From: an uncultured Coriobacteriales bacterium | GTDB taxonomy: Bacteria > Actinomycetota > Coriobacteriia > Coriobacteriales > UMGS124 | Assembly (NCBI GenBank): GCA_903789505.1 | Contig: CAIFEU010000149.1 | Location: 1-6,120 of the forward strand | Length of the DNA: 6,120 nucleotides | Reading direction: 5' to 3' | Shown here: in pieces, positions 1-6,023 of the stretch | Position numbering within the stretch: position 1 is the first letter of the stretch | Layout: every line of letters starts with the position of its first letter | The notes under the pieces: generated by a model | Databases searched by the model: none | What the model was told of the DNA's origin: nothing | What the model saw: the letters and a program-made list of their open reading frames with translations, nothing else | Made by a program: the position numbers and the translations under genes

Positions 1-1
1 G

Positions 2-1915
2 CTCGGCGGGGCGGGCGCGGCGATGCCGGGAGGGCGCGCCGGTGCGACGGGCTCCGCGGGGGGAGACGCGCGGCGTGCGGGCGATGGCGACGGCGGTGTC
101 GCGGGCTCCGGCGCGGCGGGCTCCGCAGGGGGCGACGTCCCTTCCGGCGGCGTGGGAGCCTCCTCGGCGGCGGGGGACGAGCCGCCCGCGTGGGCGACGT
201 TTCGCGAGGTGGAGCTCGAGGCGGACGTGGACGCCGACGGCGTCTCGGAGCTGCTCCGCCTGCGGGGGCGTCGCCTGCTCGTGACGAAGGGCGACCGCAC
301 GCTGCTCGAGACCGACGCCGAATGGCAGGTGAGCGACGCGCTCGTCGCGGACTTCGACGACGACGGGGTCGCCGAGGTCGCCGCGCTGCTGTGGAAGCGC
401 GGCAGCTACGGGAGCTCGCGGCCGTTCTGGGAGGTTGCGGCGAGCGAGGCGGGTGACGCTGATGGGGCGGGCGGGGCCGGGGACTCCGGCGGCTCCGACG
501 ACGCCGGTGGCTCCGACGGGGTCGGCAGCCCCGGCGGTTCTGACGAAGCCGGAAACCTTGACGACGCCCTATCGCAACACCTCTTCGTCTACCGCTGGCG
601 GGAGGGAGGCCTGCGCCCCCTGTGGATGTCCTCGCGGCTGGGCGTGGACGCGCGGTGCGTCGGGGTCGTCCCGCCTTCCGCCGACGGCTCGGGGGGCCGT
701 CCGCGCCTGCGGGTCACCTCCCGCGAGGGGCGCGTCACGGAGTGGGAGTGGCTCTCGTGGGGCTTCGCGCTGGTGGGCGAGGTGGACGGGGGCGGCGCGT
801 CCGACGGCTTTGCCGTCGCTGGCGCTTTCGCCCGGGGTGCCGGCGACGATGGCCTTACGCTGCTCGTCGTGGGCGACAACATCGCCCACGAGAGCGTCCT
901 GGCGCGCTCCTACGACCCGGCGGCGCGCGCCTACGACTTCTCCCCGCTCTACGAGCACGTGAGCGACCGGGTCCGCGCGTGCGACCTCTCCGTCGTCTGC
1001 CAGGAGACCGTGCTGGTCGAGAACCCCGCCCGCGCGAGCGGTTACCCGCTGTTCGCCACGCCCCAGGCGATGGGCGATGCCCTTTCCGGCGCCGGCTTCG
1101 ACGTCGTGCTGGGGGCGACGAACCATGCGAACGACCAAGGCCCCGCGGCGCTTGGGGAGGAGTGCGCGTACTGGACCCGCGAGCACCCGGAGGTCGAGCT
1201 GGCGGGCGTGCACGCCGACCCCTCGGGCGCCGGTGCCCCGACCTACGTCGAGGGCGGCGGCGTGCGGCTCGCGCTGTTCGACTACACCTACGGCCTCAAC
1301 GGCCGTGACCTGCCCGAAGACGAGGCATGGCGGGTGGACGTGCTGGCGGGCGACGGCGAGAGGCGCCTGGTCGACGGCGTCGCCGCGGCGCGGGAGGCGG
1401 CCGACCTGGTCATTTGCTTCCTGCACGTCGGCAGCGAGTACGAGAGCGAGCCGACCCCCGGGCAGGTCGCGCTGGTCGGGCGCCTCATAGACGCGGGGGC
1501 GGCCGCTGTCGTCTGCTCGCACACGCACGTGATCGGGCCGTGGGGGCACGTCACCACGAGCGCGGGCAACGAGGGGCTCGCGCTCTACGGGTTGGGCAAC
1601 TTCGTCTCCGGCCAGTGCGAAGAGGTCGCCACGGTCGTGGGCGCCGCGGCGATTCTGCGCATCGAGCGCCTCGCCCCTGCAGGCGCCGCTGACGGCGGGG
1701 CGGCGGGGGCCTCCGAGCCCGCTGCGCATGTCACCAGCTGCGAGCTGCTCCCCGTCGTGCTTCACGCCGACGCGCTCGACGGCTCCATGGCCGTCTACTT
1801 CCTGGACGACTACACTGACGAGCTCGCCGCCCGTCACGTGCTGAGCTCCCCCGAGGCCCCGCTCACGACTGCCGCGCTGCGCGCCCTGGCGCTCTCCGAG
1901 GGGCGCCGCGCGTAG
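2..1915 (+). CDS. CapA-family metallophosphoesterase with N-terminal FG-GAP/VCBS-like domain, 5' end missing
   Basis: The reading frame is open to the left edge; the first ATG (23) has no ribosome binding site and starts inside a low-complexity stretch, so the true start and any signal peptide probably lie upstream. Residues below count from that ATG. Residues 1-50 are Gly/Ala/Ser/Asp-rich. Residues ~60-260 carry two Asp-rich loops (DVDADG at 68-73, DFDDDG at 110-115) and strands such as HLFVYRW and WEWLSWGF, resembling the FG-GAP/VCBS-like domain found before some CapA domains. From ~280 the PGA_cap (CapA) metallophosphatase fold is complete: GDN (284-286), QET (327-329), NHAND-G (367-373), LHVGSEY (467-473), SHTHV (499-503) and LGNF (524-527), giving the expected Asp, Asn and His metal ligands. 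CapA proteins are linked to poly-gamma-glutamate capsule synthesis, but many family members have no proven substrate and no capBC-like genes are seen here. Probably acts at the cell surface. Family is sure; exact role is not. Confidence 0.88.
   Translation, partial: LGGAGAAMPGGRAGATGSAGGDARRAGDGDGGVAGSGAAGSAGGDVPSGGVGASSAAGDEPPAWATFREVELEADVDADGVSELLRLRGRRLLVTKGDRTLLETDAEWQVSDALVADFDDDGVAEVAALLWKRGSYGSSRPFWEVAASEAGDADGAGGAGDSGGSDDAGGSDGVGSPGGSDEAGNLDDALSQHLFVYRWREGGLRPLWMSSRLGVDARCVGVVPPSADGSGGRPRLRVTSREGRVTEWEWLSWGFALVGEVDGGGASDGFAVAGAFARGAGDDGLTLLVVGDNIAHESVLARSYDPAARAYDFSPLYEHVSDRVRACDLSVVCQETVLVENPARASGYPLFATPQAMGDALSGAGFDVVLGATNHANDQGPAALGEECAYWTREHPEVELAGVHADPSGAGAPTYVEGGGVRLALFDYTYGLNGRDLPEDEAWRVDVLAGDGERRLVDGVAAAREAADLVICFLHVGSEYESEPTPGQVALVGRLIDAGAAAVVCSHTHVIGPWGHVTTSAGNEGLALYGLGNFVSGQCEEVATVVGAAAILRIERLAPAGAADGGAAGASEPAAHVTSCELLPVVLHADALDGSMAVYFLDDYTDELAARHVLSSPEAPLTTAALRALALSEGRRA
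49..136 (+). repeat. Pair of 19-nt direct repeats in the low-complexity N-terminus
   Basis: The stretches 49-67 and 118-136 match at 17 of 19 positions, and both encode GSAGGD in the same frame of the CapA-family gene. The DNA between them is also Gly/Ala/Asp coding. This is in-frame duplication in a disordered segment and not a mobile-element boundary, since no flanking inverted repeats or transposase are seen. Confidence 0.6.
488..550 (+). repeat. 18-nt imperfect tandem repeat encoding Gly-Gly-Ser-Asp units
   Basis: Three copies of an 18-nt unit lie at 488-505, 506-523 and 533-550, the last two separated by a 9-nt insert (524-532). They encode GGSDDA, GGSDGV and GGSDEA. They form the core of a ~40-residue Gly/Ser/Asp linker (residues 142-183 counted from the ATG at 23) that interrupts the N-terminal domain of the CapA-family protein. 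The reading frame is kept, so it reads as a flexible linker grown by replication slippage. Confidence 0.75.
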
Positions 1916-1933
1916 GCGCGCAAGGCGAGGGGC

Positions 1934-1950
1934 GCTGGGCCGTGCTCAGC
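1934..1950 (+). terminator. Weak candidate hairpin after the CapA-family gene
   Basis: A 7-bp stem (GCTGGGC at 1934-1940, GCTCAGC at 1944-1950, one G-U pair) closes a 3-nt loop 18 nt after the stop codon of the CapA-family gene. No T-tract follows, so it is not a canonical intrinsic terminator. In such GC-rich DNA short stems are common by chance; position is the main argument. Confidence 0.28.
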
Positions 1951-2096
1951 ATGGCGTGCTGTCCCTGACCCGGGCGTGCCTTCGCTGCCCGCAGGAGCCC
2001 CGCCGACCTCCTCAGACGTCGCGTATCATGTCCAGGAACGGTCGCGCGGCGGTCGCGGCGAGCGATGGCTGCCGCTTGGTGGATTGGGCTGGCTCT

Positions 2097-3815
2097 ATGA
2101 GGGAAGCGGGAAACGAGGGCACTCCGGGATCGGCGCCGGCGTCAGCGCGCGGCGTCGCCGTCTCGACCGTCGGCCTGGCGGTCGCGACGTTTGCCTTCCT
2201 CGCGCCACTCGCCGAGCCCGGGATGTTCGGAGCGGGGGCGCTGGGCTCTCGGTCGGTGTGGTTCCTGGCAGCCTATCTCGTCTCCATGTCCCTTGCCTGC
2301 TTTGCCGCGTTCGCTTTCACCTCGGCGTCTGTCGGTGCGTCTGGCTCCCGCTCCGCAGGTTTCCGCGCCGACGACGATCGCGATGCCGCCGACAGCGCGT
2401 CGGAGAGTGCCGTTCGGCATCGTCGGGCGCGCGCGGGAGAGACGCTGGGGGCGATGGCCGCCCTGTTCCTGGTGCCCGCCGCCTCGTTTCTCCTCTCGTC
2501 GATCGTCGTGGGAGCGGAAGTGGGCGAGGGGGTGTCCGCGCCGCTCCTGGCGCTCGGAGGCGCACTGCTGGGCGCGGGCGTAGCCTTCTCGCTGCTCCTG
2601 ACGACCGCCTGGGTGCGGCGCGAGGACCGGGGCTTTCGACTGCCGATGTCAGGCGGCGGGCGCGCCTTCTGCGCGATGGCCGTCGCCGCCGCGCTCTGCG
2701 TTCCCCTGACGTGGCTGGGCGTCGAGCCGCGGCAGTCGTGGCTCTACCTGGGGGTCGTCACCCTTGCCCTGCCCGCTCTCGCTGGAGGGGCACTTGCGGG
2801 GGCGTCGAAGGGGGCGTCGATGGGCGCCTCCGCGTCGGCGCAGGCGCGGATGGCGACGCGCGAGGGGGAGGCGGCGGGCTCCGCCGTGCGCGGGCGGGAG
2901 CCTCTGCCCGACAACGCCGCGGGGGCGGGCGAACGCCGCCCCGTCCCCAGGGCGGCGGGCGTGCTCTGGCAGCCGACGGTGGGGCTGCTCCTGAGCCTCG
3001 TCTCGATGGCCCTGCCGTGGGAGACGTTCCTCGGTCCGCGCGAGCTGGCGTTCCCTGCCCTGGGGACGGAGCCTCTCGGGTGGGTGCTGCCCTGTGCCAT
3101 CCTCGCGATTCCCGCCGTGGCGTCGGAGGTGCGCAGGCTCGGGCCGGACCTGGCGATGCGGGTCGCCATGCCCCTGACGGCGGCGCTGATTGTCTGCCTG
3201 TGGATGGTGGGCGACATCTCGGAGCTGGGGAGGGCGGCGTCGCTCGCGAAGGGCGCCTGCTCCGGTCTCGCCTGCGCGCTGTGCCTGGGCGTCGCGTGGG
3301 CGATGTCGCGCGTGGCAGACCTGCGGCTCTGCCTGGCGAACGCCGCTTGCCTCGCCCTGGAGCTGGGCGTGAGCTCGCTCGGGTGCCTCGCCGCGGTCGC
3401 CGTGCAGCGAACGTTTGGTGCGCACGTGGCGGCGATGGTCGTCCCGGTGGCGTCGGTGCTCTTCCTCGCCGCGGTGTGCGTCGACTCCGTGGCGAGCATC
3501 GTCCGACTGCAGCGCCACGCGCAGGACCTGCGCCCCGAGGGGTCGCCCACGGCGGGCGCGGGCGGTGCGGGCGTCCCGTTGGCGGACGCCGTGGAGGCCG
3601 TGGGGCGCGCCTACGGGCTGTCACCGCGCGAGGTCCAGGTGCTCGGCCAGCTGGTCGGCGGCAGGAGCGCAGAGGGAATCGCGGAGGTCCTGGGCGTCTC
3701 GCCCAACACGGTGCGCGCCCACACGCGCAGGATTCACGAGAAGCTCGGCGTGAGCTCGCGAGACGAGATTGTCGCGCTCGTGGAGCGCCGCCGCGCGGCG
3801 GGCGCGCGCCCCTGA
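2097..3815 (+). CDS. Membrane-embedded LuxR-family transcriptional regulator (about 12 TM helices + C-terminal HTH)
   Basis: The 572-residue protein (from ATG 2097) has about twelve hydrophobic segments near residues 19-39, 54-76, 117-140, 148-172, 190-208, 214-234, 293-313, 326-343, 354-376, 388-404, 411-436 and 444-470. A classic LuxR/GerE DNA-binding domain follows at ~505-565: LSPREVQVL (508-516), then GIAEVLGVSPNTVRAHTRRI and HEKLGVSSRDE. There is no receiver or autoinducer domain, so the membrane part is the likely sensor. This architecture is abundant in Eggerthellaceae, usually beside exported flavin reductases, as here. In-frame starts also exist at ATG 2028 and GTG 1956. None has a strong ribosome binding site; 2097 is preferred because TM1 follows shortly and a -10-like TATCAT overlaps 2028. 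Two hydrophilic low-complexity loops (about 78-116 and 235-290) are unusually long. It probably regulates the downstream flavoprotein gene and perhaps itself; ligand unknown. Confidence 0.9.
   Translation: MREAGNEGTPGSAPASARGVAVSTVGLAVATFAFLAPLAEPGMFGAGALGSRSVWFLAAYLVSMSLACFAAFAFTSASVGASGSRSAGFRADDDRDAADSASESAVRHRRARAGETLGAMAALFLVPAASFLLSSIVVGAEVGEGVSAPLLALGGALLGAGVAFSLLLTTAWVRREDRGFRLPMSGGGRAFCAMAVAAALCVPLTWLGVEPRQSWLYLGVVTLALPALAGGALAGASKGASMGASASAQARMATREGEAAGSAVRGREPLPDNAAGAGERRPVPRAAGVLWQPTVGLLLSLVSMALPWETFLGPRELAFPALGTEPLGWVLPCAILAIPAVASEVRRLGPDLAMRVAMPLTAALIVCLWMVGDISELGRAASLAKGACSGLACALCLGVAWAMSRVADLRLCLANAACLALELGVSSLGCLAAVAVQRTFGAHVAAMVVPVASVLFLAAVCVDSVASIVRLQRHAQDLRPEGSPTAGAGGAGVPLADAVEAVGRAYGLSPREVQVLGQLVGGRSAEGIAEVLGVSPNTVRAHTRRIHEKLGVSSRDEIVALVERRRAAGARP
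2799..2834 (+). repeat. 12-nt tandem repeat encoding GASK-GASM-GASA in a TM6-TM7 loop
   Basis: Units at 2799-2810 and 2811-2822 differ at one base; a third, more diverged unit is at 2823-2834. They encode Gly-Ala-Ser-Lys, Gly-Ala-Ser-Met and Gly-Ala-Ser-Ala (residues 235-246 of the LuxR protein), right after predicted TM6. They open a ~55-residue charged, low-complexity loop before TM7. The frame is preserved, so this is an in-frame expansion and not damage. Confidence 0.65.
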
Positions 3816-3851
3816 CCGCCGGCAAGGCGTGCGGCGATGTGGCCCGGTCGT

Positions 3852-3877
3852 CCCGCCCGTGACCCGCTCACGGCGGG
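3852..3877 (+). terminator. Strong GC hairpin after luxR, candidate terminator
   Basis: The arms CCCGCCCGTGA (3852-3862) and TCACGGCGGG (3868-3877) pair over 10 bp with one bulged C, closing a 5-nt loop. It lies 37 nt after the luxR-type stop codon and before the AT-rich island that may serve the next gene, which is where a transcription end would be expected. No T-tract follows, so termination would be of the hairpin-only type seen in GC-rich actinobacteria, or the structure may protect the mRNA 3' end. Confidence 0.5.
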
Positions 3878-3950
3878 TGAGGCGCTCCGAGACGCGCCCC
3901 TGGCGGGACGCCCGGACGCGCCGATGATACGAATCCCGCAGGCAGGGGGC

Positions 3951-3968
3951 GCAATAGTCAAATTTTGC
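3951..3968 (+). promoter_or_regulatory. AT-rich imperfect palindrome, candidate LuxR-type operator/promoter element
   Basis: GCAATAGTCAAATTTTGC matches its own reverse complement at 12 of 18 positions, with perfect outer arms GCAA and TTGC. It is the most AT-rich stretch of the spacer between the regulator and the flavoprotein gene, in otherwise very GC-rich DNA. LuxR/GerE domains bind as dimers to short imperfect palindromes, so size and place fit an operator. Weak -10-like (TCAAAT, 3958-3963) and, on the minus strand, -35-like (TTGACT, 3956-3961) hexamers overlap it, but neither has a convincing partner hexamer. Role is inferred. Confidence 0.4.
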
Positions 3969-4009
3969 CGATGCCGCTCGGCGGACCTTCACCCAAAACG
4001 GCCAGCCTC

Positions 4010-4021
4010 GGGGCCGGCCCC
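4010..4021. repeat. Perfect 12-bp GC palindrome in the presumed leader
   Basis: GGGGCCGGCCCC reads identically on both strands. It lies about 140 nt before the flavoprotein start. It could form a tight cruciform or small hairpin, or be a protein site. In DNA of this GC content a 12-bp GC palindrome has only modest weight, and no flanking extension of the symmetry is seen. Confidence 0.4.
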
Positions 4022-4148
4022 TCGCCTATGGTCGAGACGCTCCGCGCATCGGGATGGCGCGCGGCGCCCCGTGGCGCCCGACGCTTCCGGCGGCCCGCCG
4101 TCGTACCGTCCTCGCGTCCGGGGCGACATGTCGAGGGAAGCCGCATCG

Positions 4149-4155
4149 AAGGGGG
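4149..4155 (+). promoter_or_regulatory. Ribosome binding site for the flavoprotein gene
   Basis: AAGGGGG at 4149-4155 sits 5 nt before ATG 4161 and decides that start. It places the twin-arginine pair at residues 7-8, as expected for a Tat signal. An in-frame ATG at 4128 (11 residues earlier, with GGGG at 4120-4123) is the only serious alternative. Confidence 0.6.
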
Positions 4156-4160
4156 AACGC

Positions 4161-6023
4161 ATGGAGAAGACCTTGAACCGCCGCAGCTTTATCGTGGGAG
4201 CGGCGATGGGCGTCGCGGGAATCGCGGCGTCCGGGGCGACCGCCCGAGCGCTCGCGAGCGAGTCCGCCGCCACGGACGGCGCTGCGCCCGCGCAGGACGC
4301 GTCCGGCGACTCCGCCGAGGGGGACGACGCGAGCGTGCCGCCGCCCATCATGGCAGAGCCCAAGTATGCGAGCACGGACCCCGAATACACCAGCGATGGC
4401 GTCAAGGTGGGGACCTGGCGCACCAAGCCCGACCCCATCACGGACGCGCCCGTCGCGGGCGAAGCGGACGTCATCGTCGTGGGGCACGGCTACGCGGGCA
4501 CTACGGCCTTCCGCGAGATCTGCGAGGAGGGCCACTCGGCAATCATGATCGAGAAGCAGCTCGAGGACAGCTTCATCGCCGTCGGCAACGAGAACGCATC
4601 CGTGAACGGCTCCTACATGCTCGAGGTGGGCCTGCCCAAGATCGACCCTATCGAGTACTACAACAACTGGATGCTGATGAGCGGCTACACCGCCAACCCC
4701 GACCTGATCATGAAGTTTGCCCAGAACTCCGGCGCCACGACCGACTGGTACCTCGACAGCCTCACCAAGGAGCAGATTGAGACGGGCGTGAGCGTCAAGT
4801 TCCACGGCACCGGGAAGTTCGCCACCGCGGCGGTTGACCAGGGCTCCTACGACAACATCATCACCGAGCTTGCCGGCTTCAAGTTCTACCCGACCGCCTA
4901 CGGCTTCTACGGCTCCACGACGCAGACGCAGATACTGACGAACAACCTGCAGGAGGCGGTCGACGCGGGCGGCAAGGTGGTCTGGGGCCGCAGCGCCGAG
5001 CAGCTGGTGCAGGACGATTCGGGCGCGGTGACCGGCGTCATCGTGCAGAACGTGGACACCGGCGAGTACGAGCAGTACAACGCGCGCGCCGTCGTGATGG
5101 CGACCGGTGGGTTCGGCGGCAACGAGGACATGGTCAAGGACCTGCTCCCCGACGTCCAGGCGCTGCTCACCGACGACGAGGCGATCAGCCTGTGCGTGAT
5201 CGCGAACCGCGACGGTGCGGGCGTCCGCCTGCCGTACTGGGCCGGCGCGAAGCTCGAGCCGCAGATCGCGACAATGGGCATGCGTGACGGGTCGCCGTCG
5301 CAGCAGCCCCAGGGCATCTGGCTCGACTCGACGGGCAACCGCGTCTGCAACGAGTTCTATCCGGTGCGCGAGTACTGCGGGTACCCGCTGGGCTTCAAGC
5401 CACGCGAGAACTACTACTGCATCTACGACGCGAACTTCGCCACGCTGTGCGACCACCTGATTCCCGGCCACTCCAGCGTGAACCCCTGCCAGGCGTACAT
5501 GGACGCCGTTGCCGACGTCATGGCAAACGCCCCCGACGCGGACGGCCTGTATACGGCGGGAGACCAGCGCTACCAGGTGAGCGTGAGCATGTACGGCGCG
5601 CAGACGATTGACGAGCTCTTCGCGAAGGCCGGCGTCACCGACGCGACAGTCATCAAGAACGCCAAGGCATCGATCGAGCACTACAACGAGATGTGCGCCA
5701 ACGGCCGCGACGAGGACTATGGCCGCGACCCGAGCGTCATGTGGGCGCTGGACACCCCGCCGTACTACATGAGCGTGGGCACCATCAGCCTGGGTAGCGC
5801 GCTCGTGACGATGGGCGGCATCGTGACCGACGGGGACCAGCGCGCGCTGGACGACAACTACAAGCCGATTCCCGGCCTCTACGTCTCCGGCAACTGTTGT
5901 GGCAGGCGCTTCGGCCGCGACTACGTGACGCCGACGTCGGGCGTGAGCCTGGGCATCGCCATCGCCCTGGGCCGCGAGTGCGGCAAGAGTGTGAGCGCCG
6001 ACCTGGACGCCGAGAAGATTTAG
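4161..6023 (+). CDS. Tat-exported FAD-dependent reductase, fumarate-reductase/FAD_binding_2 family, substrate unknown
   Basis: The 620-residue protein begins with a twin-arginine signal: NRRSFIVG (6-13), a hydrophobic Ala/Gly run, and a likely cleavage site after ALA (30-32). A disordered Ala/Asp/Ser linker runs to ~63. The FAD Rossmann motif is VIVVGHGYAG (104-113), with Glu131 ending the second strand; ATGGFGG (314-320) and GLYVSGN (572-578) are the other FAD-domain signatures of the family. NEFYPVRE (397-404) aligns by eye with the fumarate-reductase segment carrying the proton-donor Arg (Arg403 here). The His before TMGG is replaced (SALVTMGGI, 546-554), and the C-terminal substrate Arg region reads TPTSGVSLG, so the fumarate clamp seems absent. 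No CxxCH haem motif exists, so electrons must come from a separate donor not in this window. It probably reduces an organic acceptor outside the membrane during anaerobic respiration, controlled by the upstream LuxR protein. Family sure; substrate open. Confidence 0.93.
   Translation: MEKTLNRRSFIVGAAMGVAGIAASGATARALASESAATDGAAPAQDASGDSAEGDDASVPPPIMAEPKYASTDPEYTSDGVKVGTWRTKPDPITDAPVAGEADVIVVGHGYAGTTAFREICEEGHSAIMIEKQLEDSFIAVGNENASVNGSYMLEVGLPKIDPIEYYNNWMLMSGYTANPDLIMKFAQNSGATTDWYLDSLTKEQIETGVSVKFHGTGKFATAAVDQGSYDNIITELAGFKFYPTAYGFYGSTTQTQILTNNLQEAVDAGGKVVWGRSAEQLVQDDSGAVTGVIVQNVDTGEYEQYNARAVVMATGGFGGNEDMVKDLLPDVQALLTDDEAISLCVIANRDGAGVRLPYWAGAKLEPQIATMGMRDGSPSQQPQGIWLDSTGNRVCNEFYPVREYCGYPLGFKPRENYYCIYDANFATLCDHLIPGHSSVNPCQAYMDAVADVMANAPDADGLYTAGDQRYQVSVSMYGAQTIDELFAKAGVTDATVIKNAKASIEHYNEMCANGRDEDYGRDPSVMWALDTPPYYMSVGTISLGSALVTMGGIVTDGDQRALDDNYKPIPGLYVSGNCCGRRFGRDYVTPTSGVSLGIAIALGRECGKSVSADLDAEKI

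Larger units (their letters stand above)
3816..4160 (+). other. 345-nt intergenic region between luxR-type gene and flavoprotein gene
   Basis: No credible gene is seen. The flavoprotein frame stays open back to 3837, but the residues encoded before 4161 are Arg/Pro-rich and precede the Tat signal, so they are read as non-coding. Contents in order: the GC hairpin at 3852-3877; an AT-rich island around 3951-3968 with an imperfect palindrome; a small GCCG/CGGC stem at 3967-3982; a perfect GC palindrome at 4010-4021; and the ribosome binding site at 4149-4155. If transcription starts near the AT-rich island, the leader would be roughly 180-200 nt. I do not recognise a riboswitch class in it. Confidence 0.6.

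Noticed and set aside
569..1837. Long minus-strand open frame of 422 codons opposite the CapA-family gene
   Set aside because: Its product is Arg/Ala/Gly/Val-rich with no recognisable domain, while the + strand carries a complete CapA motif set. Long antisense frames are expected in DNA with very high third-position GC.
1993..2012. AGGAG at 1993-1997 as a Shine-Dalgarno for a small gene
   Set aside because: No start codon lies at suitable spacing; AGGAG instead pairs with CTCCT at 2008-2012 as a weak chance stem.
2758..3825. Minus-strand Arg/Pro-rich open frame of 355 codons opposite the LuxR-type gene
   Set aside because: Extreme Arg/Pro/Ala composition and lack of any domain mark it as a GC-driven shadow frame.
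1976..3862. Second + strand frame of 628 codons overlapping the LuxR-type gene
   Set aside because: It encodes Arg/Gly-rich low-complexity sequence; the overlapping frame has TM helices and a textbook LuxR HTH.
3837..4160. N-terminal extension of the flavoprotein frame back to 3837
   Set aside because: The extension would bury the twin-arginine signal more than 100 residues inside the protein and overlaps the hairpin and AT-rich island; a good ribosome binding site supports 4161.
4026..5681. Minus-strand open frame of 551 codons opposite the flavoprotein gene
   Set aside because: It has no motif, no ribosome binding site and biased Val/Arg/Leu/His composition typical of a shadow frame; the + strand has clear FAD and Tat signatures.
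4161..6023. Fusion of the reductase to a multihaem cytochrome, as in flavocytochrome c3
   Set aside because: No CxxCH motif occurs in the protein; the N-terminal segment is only a Tat signal and a disordered linker.
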